A stretch of 6,298 nt of DNA from Thiotrichaceae bacterium (GCA_027030285.1 JALVFC010000570.1:1-6298), one strand, 5' to 3'. Positions 1 through 5,639 are shown, counted from the first letter of the stretch. Translations and numbers: made by a program. Notes: generated by a model not told the origin, from the sequence alone.

Positions 1-1447
1 AATTTAGTTCCTGACCTTTTGCGGTCATATAACTGTAGGCAGCGAAGCCAGAATTCCAGACTTCGTTGGAATATTCCAGATACACTTTTATGGAGGAATC
101 CAGACCAGCATTCAAAGCCTTGGCAAGCTGTGTGACATAATCATTACTTGCAACATGCGGTATGTTTATCCAGATATCCCGTTGCAATGTATTGGCAAGA
201 GCAATAATCACTTCAACGGGTACACCCTTATGCAACTCAGGTGGTGTACCCGCATCATTTCCACCCCATACAGCATCCGACAAAGATGCCCTGTCGCCCC
301 AAGTGCCTACCTGCGTGGGGCAGTTTGTGGATGAGAAACAGAGTCTTTTCAAACTGGCTTCCATCAGATTCATCATTCGGATAACTTTGAAGTTACGCAG
401 GAAAAGCAAATAGTCAGGGTTAAAAACGATATTATTGCGATTCGCAGTCAACATTGACTCATAGCTTTTAAAAGAAGTGCCTGCCGGACAGTCACTTTGA
501 GCATCAACTCGAATGAAAGGATTTTTCTGCCCTGTCGCGTTATCAACACATGTTCCACCTGGCATGATGATGCGAATATTACTTATATATGAACCAGGTG
601 AAATATTCTTTACATTCATATTGATAGCATTTGTTTCTGATGCTAGCGCTTCATTGTTCTCATCAAAGGAAGATAATTTTAGTGTGAGAGTATATTTGTT
701 TTCACCAGGTATCTTTCTATAGCTTTGCACTGCTGTACCACTAAATTCAAGCAAACCACTTCCATCATAGATTACAGAATATTGACCATCGGGAATCGAA
801 CCTTTTAATGCTCCCTGTAATAGCTTCGTCTTGGCATAACCAAGGTCTGGATCAAGCTGCTTGGGCCAACCATTTGCGTCAAAAACAGTATTCGCCTGGA
901 CTAAACTACCTTGTACATTCTTCTTATTAAATTCAGCAAAGGGGCGTGCTGTTCTAAAAATATCTACAAATGGCATCGGGTTGCCAGCAGTTACCGCTCC
1001 ACCTTGAGGAGCCTCTGTATTAATTCCCAAAGAAGGCTCAAATGACAAGCCGGGTTGTATCCCCGTAGCCTGATAGAGTGTTTTTAACACGGTAGATGAT
1101 TCAATGAAGGAAACCGCAGTCCTGCCGCTATTGTTAGTGCTGGTAATAACAACATTCCCATAGCTTTGTTGTGGAGCAGAACTAGTTATAGAAAAATTTC
1201 CATTATCATCGGCAACAGTTGTTGCACTGCTACCATCGGCAAACCTGGCAGTGACCGTAGCTCCTGGGTCAGCATGGCCAGTAACCGTCAAAAAACCGTT
1301 GGGATTTGCTGCTGTTTGCAATGAAGATGGTTGAGTGGGAGTGGAGGGTGGGACTGATGGCTCAGATGTATCGGACGAACCACCACCGCAAGCAACCAAA
1401 CCAAAAATAACAAATATTAATAATAAAAACCGACTGTAAATCTGCAT
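1..1447 (-). CDS. Secreted lipoprotein with Ig-like domain and clan GH-A-like glycoside hydrolase domain (3' end outside window)
   Basis: The minus-strand frame is open from ATG at 1447 to the left edge, giving 482 residues without a stop. The start follows an AGGAAG ribosome-binding sequence and begins a lipoprotein signal peptide: a hydrophobic stretch (about 7-18) and lipobox LVAC with Cys20, then GGGSS and a Pro/Ser/Thr-rich linker to about 43. Residues about 48-115 look like a bacterial Ig-like domain (TVTGHADPGATVTARFADG, then DDNGNFS). From about 350 the sequence resembles a family of secreted, glycan-related proteins: FKVIRMMN (Arg357), W383 in TWGDR, GVPVEVIIALAN, WINIPH (426-431) and YLEYSNEVWN (456-465). 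In clan GH-A hydrolases an Asn-Glu pair at the end of strand 4 carries the acid/base; Asn461-Glu462 would be that pair by inference. The nucleophile Glu would lie beyond the edge. It is probably anchored in the outer membrane and acts on a polysaccharide. The substrate is unknown, and it could be only a carbohydrate binder. It may be cargo of the neighbouring island remnant. Confidence 0.85.
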   Translation of the reverse strand, partial: MQIYSRFLLLIFVIFGLVACGGGSSDTSEPSVPPSTPTQPSSLQTAANPNGFLTVTGHADPGATVTARFADGSSATTVADDNGNFSITSSAPQQSYGNVVITSTNNSGRTAVSFIESSTVLKTLYQATGIQPGLSFEPSLGINTEAPQGGAVTAGNPMPFVDIFRTARPFAEFNKKNVQGSLVQANTVFDANGWPKQLDPDLGYAKTKLLQGALKGSIPDGQYSVIYDGSGLLEFSGTAVQSYRKIPGENKYTLTLKLSSFDENNEALASETNAINMNVKNISPGSYISNIRIIMPGGTCVDNATGQKNPFIRVDAQSDCPAGTSFKSYESMLTANRNNIVFNPDYLLFLRNFKVIRMMNLMEASLKRLCFSSTNCPTQVGTWGDRASLSDAVWGGNDAGTPPELHKGVPVEVIIALANTLQRDIWINIPHVASNDYVTQLAKALNAGLDSSIKVYLEYSNEVWNSGFAAYSYMTAKGQELN

Positions 1448-1541
1448 TCCACTTCCTGATTGTTAAGATTTTTTTCACTCAAACCCCATGACTGAACCGT
1501 TAAGCTCATTTATTAGTCACTCAATAATGGTTTTTGGTTCA

Positions 1542-1572
1542 ACCCGTAGGGGTAATCTCTTGTGGCTACCCT
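1542..1572 (-). promoter_or_regulatory. Two mutually exclusive hairpins in the lipoprotein leader
   Basis: About 215 bp separate the integrase fragment from the lipoprotein start. On the transcribed strand GGGTA (1567-1571) can pair with TACCC (1550-1554) across a 12-nt loop. The same ACCC (1550-1553) can instead pair with GGGT (1542-1545) across a 4-nt loop. Alternative pairing is a hallmark of attenuators or riboswitches, but both stems are short. I find no convincing sigma-70 promoter in the leader. The function is unproven. Confidence 0.2.
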
Positions 1573-1673
1573 GATTGCAGTGATTATTTTGTCGGTTTGC
1601 TATCTATGTTTATCTCCCGTGGTGGCAGAATCATTGGGGTCTAACTCATGCTGATAAGTCAAACTAACCCCCC

Positions 1674-1699
1674 GTCATTCCGGCGCATGCCGGAATCCA
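1674..1699. repeat. Short palindromic interspersed repeat (dRS3-like, ATTCCGGC/GCCGGAAT)
   Basis: GTC is followed by ATTCCGGC (1677-1684), a 4-nt GCAT spacer and GCCGGAAT (1689-1696), then CCA: perfect 8-bp arms. Short GTCATTCC...GGAATCCA elements are dispersed in many beta- and gammaproteobacterial genomes and resemble the neisserial dRS3 unit (ATTCCC-N8-GGGAAT). Translated on the minus strand such copies give the familiar spurious string WIPACAGMT, which is the tail of the integrase fragment here. The copy sits close to the point where integrase similarity stops. Confidence 0.75.
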
Positions 1700-1704
1700 T
1701 GCAA

Positions 1705-1726
1705 ACAGTGACACTACAGTGACACT
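1705..1726. repeat. 11-bp perfect tandem duplication next to the palindromic repeat
   Basis: ACAGTGACACT occurs twice back to back (1705-1715 and 1716-1726). It lies between the palindromic repeat and the last integrase-like codons (near 1740). It could be a slippage product or a scar of the event that truncated the integrase. Only two copies are present. Confidence 0.7.
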
Positions 1727-1983
1727 AAAGAGACTTGATATCAGCTTTTTTGCTGCATCCCTTTTAGCTCTTGCCTCAGCTAAACCAACATCTGGGTATT
1801 TGCCGATAGTAAAAGCCTTTTGCTTTCCATTAAACCTGTAGTTGTATCGCCATACTTTATATCCCGTCACTCGCACATGAAGCGACAACCCGCCACCATC
1901 ACGTAACTTGTAAATCTTCTCTCTAGGCTTTGCACTTCGGCATTCTGGATCACTTAGTTTGTTGGTCTTGTATCCACTCATTT

Positions 1984-2051
1984 GCTGGCAACCAATTTTC
2001 ATACTTCAAATTACCAGCAATATTGCCAGCTTTTATAGTTAATGTGCCAGC
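1984..2051. repeat. Iterated TGCCAGC words around the integrase start (possible integrase arm sites or operator)
   Basis: On the plus strand TGCCAGC occurs at 2024-2030 and 2045-2051, a one-mismatch copy TACCAGC at 2012-2018, and an inverted copy GCTGGCA at 1984-1990. The last overlaps the first integrase codons. Clustering of a 7-mer just upstream of an island integrase fits binding sites for the integrase arm domain or an excisionase/repressor that controls int. The grouping is directly visible; the role is inferred. Confidence 0.5.
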
Positions 2052-2143
2052 ATTTTTTTTAATAACGTGTTATCTAATGATCGAGTGAAAAGCTTATTTT
2101 GAAAGGGTTTTGATAGGATTCTTGATGACTTGGTATTCTGAAA

Positions 2144-2220
2144 TGGTCGGGACGGAGTGATTCGAACACTCGACCCCCACAACCCCATTGTGGTGCGCTA
2201 CCAGGCTGCGCTACGCCCCG
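2144..2220 (-). tRNA. tRNA-Pro, anticodon GGG
   Basis: The minus strand folds into a full 77-nt tRNA with encoded CCA. The acceptor stem CGGGGCG pairs with CGTCCCG (one G-U pair). The D stem is GCGC/GCGC with loop AGCCTGGTA. The anticodon stem CCACA/TGTGG encloses loop ATGGGGT, and the T arm contains GTTCGAATC. The anticodon GGG occupies 2184-2186 and reads CCC (and CCU) proline codons. The discriminator base is A and CCA is at 2144-2146. The gene is followed after 141 bp by the integrase fragment, so its 3' end is the likely attachment site of an ancestral island. The tRNA itself is intact. Confidence 0.97.
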
Positions 2221-2241
2221 ACGTGTTACATTCAGGCGTGC

Positions 2242-2270
2242 AGAATACCTTAACTTTTCCAAAATGAAAA
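2242..2270 (-). promoter_or_regulatory. Probable sigma-70 promoter of tRNA-Pro
   Basis: On the minus strand TTTTCA (2265-2270) and TATTCT (2242-2247) are separated by exactly 17 bp. GCACGCC follows directly, a GC-rich discriminator of the type found at stringently controlled stable-RNA promoters. Transcription would start roughly 10-15 bp before the mature tRNA 5' end at 2220. Neither hexamer is perfect, but spacing, discriminator and position agree. Confidence 0.55.
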
Positions 2271-2301
2271 GCTGATTATTGAGGTACAGTTTTAAGGAAC
2301 A

Positions 2302-2321
2302 TTGATTAGGCTTCTAATCAA
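2302..2321. promoter_or_regulatory. Perfect 8+8 bp inverted repeat upstream of fur (candidate operator)
   Basis: TTGATTAG (2302-2309), a GCTT spacer and CTAATCAA (2314-2321) form a perfect dyad. It lies between the divergent tRNA-Pro and fur promoters and ends 22 bp before the fur -10. As RNA it could make an AU-rich hairpin, but without a T-run it is not a good terminator. The dyad fits a dimeric transcription factor. It has TTGAT...ATCAA ends as in FNR sites but a 10-bp instead of 4-bp spacer, so FNR is not supported. The regulator is unknown. Confidence 0.45.
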
Positions 2322-2338
2322 CACAAATCATTCTCATT
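2320..2338 (+). promoter_or_regulatory. Fur-box-like site at the fur promoter
   Basis: The right part reads AATCATTCTCATT, which matches the right portion of Fur boxes (repeats of NATWAT-type hexamers); the left half is degenerate. The site occupies the -35/spacer zone just upstream of the fur -10. The near-identical word AATAGTTCTCATT (11 of 13 positions) occurs at the feo promoter at 5667-5679. Autoregulation of fur is common in proteobacteria, so self-repression is a reasonable inference. Confidence 0.5.
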
Positions 2339-2349
2339 TAGGGTATAAT
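2321..2349 (+). promoter_or_regulatory. Probable fur promoter with consensus -10
   Basis: A perfect TATAAT lies at 2344-2349, 38 bp before the fur start codon. At 17-bp spacing the -35 position reads ACACAA, a poor match to TTGACA. The promoter may be weak or activator-dependent, which would make the adjacent 20-bp dyad relevant. Confidence 0.5.
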
Positions 2350-2387
2350 GCTGCTTCATTATTTATATATCAGGTTATCCGCTCGAC

Positions 2388-2795
2388 ATGAACCAGAAGG
2401 ACTTAAAAAAAGCTGGACTCAAGATAACCCAGCCACGTGTCAAAATTCTTGAGTTGCTGGAGAATTCATCAAAACGGCATTTTACCGCTGAAACGATTTA
2501 TCAGATGCTGCTGAAAAAAGAGGCGGGTATCGGTTTGGCAACAGTGTATCGTGTATTGACCCAGTTTGAAGCGGCGGGACTGGTGATACGACATCATTTC
2601 GAGGGTGGTCAATCCGTTTTTGAGCTTAATCATGGCGAGCATCATGACCATATTGTTGATATTAAAAGTGGACGGATTGTTGAGTTTCATGATGAGGTAA
2701 TTGAACAGCGGCAGCGTGAAATTGCCAGGGAGCATGGTTTCAGGTTGGTTGACCATTCACTGATTTTGTATGGTGAGATGATTGATAAGGAATGA
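2388..2795 (+). CDS. fur: Ferric uptake regulator Fur, cysteine-free form
   Basis: The 135-residue protein aligns from end to end with Fur, the Fe(II)-dependent dimeric DNA-binding repressor of iron uptake genes. The winged helix covers about 1-80 (LKKAGLKITQPRVKILELL; recognition-helix region GLATVYRVLTQFEAAGLV, residues 49-66). The dimerization domain follows from about 84. Metal ligands expected from E. coli Fur are present: His31, Glu79, His86, Asp87, His88, Glu106 and His123. The usual CxxC after HHDH is replaced by DIKS (Asp91, Ser94). The C-terminal cysteine tail is missing, and the protein has no cysteine at all, so the structural zinc site is absent. Fur of P. aeruginosa also lacks a complete site. 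The start at 2388 matches the family N-terminus although the AGGT sequence is 12 nt upstream. The gene is convergent with feoC, with a 29-bp gap. Zur or PerR is less likely given the Fur-type residue pattern and the feo neighbour. Confidence 0.95.
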   Translation: MNQKDLKKAGLKITQPRVKILELLENSSKRHFTAETIYQMLLKKEAGIGLATVYRVLTQFEAAGLVIRHHFEGGQSVFELNHGEHHDHIVDIKSGRIVEFHDEVIEQRQREIAREHGFRLVDHSLILYGEMIDKE

Positions 2796-2824
2796 CCTGT
2801 GTTACGACCGTTCTTTCTGACATG

Positions 2825-3064
2825 CTACCGATACCAGTGTATCGGAGCCTGCTCAATCCATTGGTAGTGATCCCCTGCACTGCCACAACTGCTTCCACAT
2901 GATGCTCCACACGCTGCGGCTATGGCTCTTACCTTGCCTTTTTTGATCCAGTATTCTACTGCCAGCGCTGCGGATTCCTCACTCAAGTCAAAGTGGATGG
3001 CTATATCCTGTAGTGATACCGTATTACGTTGCTTCAGGTAGTTGCGAATATCACCCAGAATCAT
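2825..3064 (-). CDS. feoC: FeoC-like small winged-helix protein of the ferrous iron transporter
   Basis: This is a 79-residue protein, the usual FeoC size. Residues about 1-47 form the winged-helix part (MILGDIRNYLKQRNTVSLQDIA, then LSEESAALAVEYWIKKGKVR). The wing region carries a Cys/Gly/Ser-rich segment with Cys52, Cys56 and Cys60 in a CxxxCxxxC arrangement, then HYQWIEQ. In enterobacteria FeoC has four cysteines and binds an Fe-S cluster or protects FeoB from proteolysis; here only three are present. ATG at 3064 overlaps the feoB stop by ATGA, so the two are translationally coupled. It is the last gene of feoABC and ends 29 bp from the convergent fur stop. The family assignment rests on size, fold pattern, Cys segment and position. 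Confidence 0.88.
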   Translation of the reverse strand: MILGDIRNYLKQRNTVSLQDIAIHFDLSEESAALAVEYWIKKGKVRAIAAACGASCGSSCGSAGDHYQWIEQAPIHWYR

Positions 3065-5361
3065 ATCGTCACTCTTGTTGTTTTTGGTGCCTGTTTACCT
3101 GCCAGATTAAGCAAATAAATGAATAACGAGAGTACGATCAGCAAAATACCAATCCAGTAAAGTGATTGGGAAGGGTGTTGATTGAATGTCGCCAGCTGGT
3201 AGAAGATAACCGCGACGGCATAGGCCAGTCCGGTTGTCCAGGCAACGCCTAACAAGGTCCAGCGAGCACCGACTTCACGATACATGGCGCCAGTGGCTGC
3301 TACACAGGGGAAATACATAAGGATAAACAGCAAGTAGGCAAAGGCACCGATTTTGCCATCAAAACGGTTGACCATGGCACCAAAGGTGGCTGTACTGACA
3401 TCTTGTGCTGCCGCCGCTTCTGCGATATCGGTGGTTTCTGTGACGGCTCCCAAACCCAACGGGTCACTGATACTCCCCAGCGCATCCAGCAAGTTTGCCG
3501 GAATGGTGGCAACGGCGGCTTGCAGGCTTTCACCAAGGTCAAATTCTGCCTCAGTGACAAGCTCTGCTTCTGCCTGATCTATCTGGCCATATAGCGCATC
3601 CAGCGTACCTACAACCACTTCCTTGGCCAGCAGACCTGTCATAATTCCTACGGTGGCAGGCCAGTTATTTTCTTGTATTCCCATCGGTTTAAACAGTGGA
3701 GTGACTGTTTTTGCAACTGCACTGAGTAGTGATTTTTCTGAATTTTGATTGCCATAGCTGCCATCTATTCCCAGGCTGTTAGCTACATTGATGATCATGA
3801 CGACAATGACAATAATTTTTCCGGCACCGAGGATAAAGCCTTTAAGCTTGTTCCAGGTATTAATTAACACATTCTTCAGGCTGGGAATCTGATAGGTTGG
3901 CAATTCCATAAAAAAATCATCGGCCTCACCTTTAAGCAGGGTTTTTCTTAACAACAAGCCCGTGACAATCGCAAAAAATATGCCAATCAGATACAACAAG
4001 AAAACGATATTTTGCCCTGCCAATGGAAAAAACGCGGATGCAAACAGGACATAAACCGCCAGCCGTGCCCCACAGGACATAAATGGAGCCATCATCACCG
4101 TTAATATTCGCTCGCGCTGGCTATCCAGTGTACGCGTTGCCATGATGCCGGGGACATTACAGCCAAAGCCAACAATCAGGGGGACAAAGGCTTTGCCGGA
4201 TATACCCAGGCGGCGCATAAAACGATCCATGACAAAGGCTGCGCGGGACATATAACCGGATTCTTCGAGTAGCGTCAGAAACAGAAACAAGGCACCAATG
4301 ACGGGAATAAAGGTTGCAACTACCTGAATGCCACCACCGATACCATCTGCCAGCAAGGTAGTAAGCCATTCGGCTGCGCCGATACTGCTTAACAGCTGTC
4401 TGCCACCGTCCACTAGTAGCGCCTGCGCCCCCATGTCAAAGAAGTCAATGAGTGCACCACCAAAATTGATACTGAAGAGGAATAACAAGTACATCAGTAA
4501 CAGGAAAACAGGGATACCTGTCCAGCTACCCAGCACCCATCTGTCTATCTTGTCAGAAAACGGGCGGCTGACTTTGCCAGTCTTTCTAATGGCTTTTCGC
4601 GCGACATTTTTAGCAAATTCAAAGCGACCATCAGCAATCAGGAAATCAGCCTCTTCATCGGTTTGTTCGAGGATTTGTTTTTGTAACGCCTCATTGGTCT
4701 GTAAAAATTCTATAGCCCCTACTCTGGAAAGCCCCTGATTTTGTTGTAACTCAAGGATTACTGCTTCAATCGCATCGGGATAATCAACAGTCACAGGTTT
4801 TTGAGCATTCGCATCAAATGTCATGATGGCCTTACACAGTAGATCCAGCGTTCTATCCTGCTTTAATGAGACAGCAATGACCGGACAACCCAGTTGCTCT
4901 GTCAGGACTTGCTGGTTGATTTTCATCTTTCGCTTGTCAGCAACATCCATCATATTCAGCAATACAATGGTGTTCACACCCAGCTCACGCAGCTCTGTCG
5001 TCAAAAACAGACCACGCTCCAGCGTACTGGCATCGACGATATTGATATAAAGGAAGTCAGGATGTTCATGCACAAACTGGCGCGCCACCTGCTCATCCAC
5101 AGAAGTCTCGCCACCATCAAGCATATAGACACCGGGCAAATCCACTACGGTGAACTGCTTGCCCATGCGCTCAAAGGAGCCCTCTTTGCGTTCTACTGTA
5201 ACGCCCGGCCAGTTTCCGGTACGCTGCCTGGCACCTGTCATACGATTAAACAGGGTCGTTTTGCCAGCATTCGGATTACCGATTAAAGCAATTTTTTGAA
5301 AAATCTCACCACTGGCTACAGGTTTGTTGGTTCCACTATGTGCATCACAGCATTGTTTCAT
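3061..5361 (-). CDS. feoB: Ferrous iron transporter FeoB (inner-membrane GTPase permease)
   Basis: This 766-residue protein, full length for FeoB, moves Fe(II) across the inner membrane. The N-terminal G domain has G1 GNPNAGKT (28-35), G2 Thr55 in WPGVTVE, G3 DLPG (74-77), G4 NMMD (136-139) and a G5-like VSLK (164-167). A GDI-like helical spacer follows to about 275, then the polytopic membrane part. This contains GFGCNVPG (Cys401), the first gate motif PFMSCGARLAVYVLF (Cys430) and the second gate motif YFPCVAATGAMYREVG (Cys686). Compared with E. coli FeoB there are about 18 extra residues before the G domain, starting MKQCCDAHSG, which adds two adjacent Cys and a His. ATG at 5361 overlaps the feoA stop (ATGA), and the feoB stop overlaps feoC in the same way. 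The genes thus form one coupled operon that starts at the Fur-controlled promoter upstream of feoA. Confidence 0.98.
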   Translation of the reverse strand: MKQCCDAHSGTNKPVASGEIFQKIALIGNPNAGKTTLFNRMTGARQRTGNWPGVTVERKEGSFERMGKQFTVVDLPGVYMLDGGETSVDEQVARQFVHEHPDFLYINIVDASTLERGLFLTTELRELGVNTIVLLNMMDVADKRKMKINQQVLTEQLGCPVIAVSLKQDRTLDLLCKAIMTFDANAQKPVTVDYPDAIEAVILELQQNQGLSRVGAIEFLQTNEALQKQILEQTDEEADFLIADGRFEFAKNVARKAIRKTGKVSRPFSDKIDRWVLGSWTGIPVFLLLMYLLFLFSINFGGALIDFFDMGAQALLVDGGRQLLSSIGAAEWLTTLLADGIGGGIQVVATFIPVIGALFLFLTLLEESGYMSRAAFVMDRFMRRLGISGKAFVPLIVGFGCNVPGIMATRTLDSQRERILTVMMAPFMSCGARLAVYVLFASAFFPLAGQNIVFLLYLIGIFFAIVTGLLLRKTLLKGEADDFFMELPTYQIPSLKNVLINTWNKLKGFILGAGKIIVIVVMIINVANSLGIDGSYGNQNSEKSLLSAVAKTVTPLFKPMGIQENNWPATVGIMTGLLAKEVVVGTLDALYGQIDQAEAELVTEAEFDLGESLQAAVATIPANLLDALGSISDPLGLGAVTETTDIAEAAAAQDVSTATFGAMVNRFDGKIGAFAYLLFILMYFPCVAATGAMYREVGARWTLLGVAWTTGLAYAVAVIFYQLATFNQHPSQSLYWIGILLIVLSLFIYLLNLAGKQAPKTTRVTI

Positions 5362-5594
5362 TCTGAAACCTCGTGTACCAGAATCTTCTCGGCAATACTG
5401 CGCCCCAGGCTAATGCGGCTATTATCACTACCCAGCACGATATCGCCTTTGCGGTTGCGCAATACTTCAATTTTTTTCCCAGTCACCAGTCCAAGACCCA
5501 TCAGGCGTAGAAGCGTTTTACTGTTGGTTTTAATCGCTGCGATGTGCAAAGATGAAGACTCCGCAGAAGTCGACAGTGCATGTGTATCTGACAT
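5358..5594 (-). CDS. feoA: Ferrous iron transport protein FeoA (SH3-like partner)
   Basis: This 78-residue cytoplasmic protein has the FeoA SH3-like core: LLRLMGLGLVTGKKIEVL, then GDIVLGSDNSRISLGRSIAEKILV (about 28-73). FeoA is required for Fe(II) uptake through FeoB and probably contacts its cytoplasmic part. The first ~16 residues are Ser/Thr-rich and outside the core. ATG at 5594 is preceded by AGGG about 12 nt upstream, a rather long spacing, but no later Met could supply the N-terminal strand. It is the first gene of the operon, with a 36-nt leader from the estimated start of transcription. Confidence 0.95.
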   Translation of the reverse strand: MSDTHALSTSAESSSLHIAAIKTNSKTLLRLMGLGLVTGKKIEVLRNRKGDIVLGSDNSRISLGRSIAEKILVHEVSE

Positions 5595-5620
5595 ATTGGG
5601 GATGCCCTGCTAGTTAATCA

Positions 5621-5639
5621 AATAAGAATCGTTCTCGAT
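5621..5639 (-). promoter_or_regulatory. Fur-box-like site 1 at the feo promoter
   Basis: The plus strand reads AATAAGAATC followed by GTTCTCGATT, with near-dyad GAATC/GTTCTC halves as in Fur boxes such as AATGATAATCATTATC. It overlaps the downstream end of the -10 hexamer and the expected start point, where a bound repressor would block transcription. It shares the TTCTC core with the other two candidate Fur sites in the window. Confidence 0.65.

Larger units (their letters stand above)
1664..2002 (-). pseudogene. Truncated P4-type tyrosine recombinase (integrase), N-terminal fragment only
   Basis: The 112-codon frame encodes the N-terminal arm-binding (DUF4102-like) domain of P4-family integrases: KLSDPECRSAKPREKIYKL, then DGGGLSLHVRVTGYKVWRYNYRF, NGKQKAFTIGKYPDVGLAEARAKRD. 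Family members run to roughly 400 residues, with the catalytic Arg...His-x-x-Arg...Tyr in the C-terminal half. All of that is missing. Similarity ends at about residue 88 (near 1740). The rest (SSLFSVTVVSLF, then WIPACAGMT) is translation of an 11-bp tandem duplication and of the palindromic repeat, so it is not integrase sequence. ATG at 2002 has a weak ribosome-binding site; Met8 at 1981 is an equally plausible original start. The gene lies 141 bp past the 3' end of tRNA-Pro, in the same orientation, the usual position of an island integrase beside its attachment site. It cannot act as a recombinase. Confidence 0.85.

Noticed and set aside
162..722. Two plus-strand reading frames (162-413 and 513-722)
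   Set aside because: Both are antisense to the lipoprotein gene, have no recognisable domain, and the minus-strand frame is clearly the coding one.
1541..1600. c-di-GMP-I (GEMM) riboswitch before the lipoprotein gene
   Set aside because: GCAAACC and CGGGTT-like words occur in the right order, but the closing stem cannot be extended, no GAAA-capped second stem is visible and the GACGCAAAGC core is missing.
1984..2051. Plasmid-type origin iterons or a CRISPR array
   Set aside because: The repeated unit is only 7 bp, spacing is irregular, orientation is mixed, and no replication or cas gene is nearby.
2074..2262. 62-codon minus-strand reading frame containing RRGVAQPGSAPQWGCGGRVFESL
   Set aside because: It is the translation of the tRNA-Pro gene itself, a familiar spurious frame; the tRNA fold explains the sequence.
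2302..2321. FNR/CRP-type operator
   Set aside because: The ends TTGAT and ATCAA are separated by 10 bp instead of the 4 bp required for FNR, and no TGTGA/TCACA is present.
2469..2756. 95-codon minus-strand frame inside fur
   Set aside because: Shadow of fur, with no family features and no ribosome-binding site of note.
3300..5286. Several 60-136-codon frames on both strands within feoB
   Set aside because: All lie in other frames of a complete, motif-bearing FeoB and show no independent coding evidence.
5296..5613. 105-codon plus-strand frame across the feoA/feoB start region
   Set aside because: Antisense to feoA, whose SH3-like core and operon overlap are convincing.
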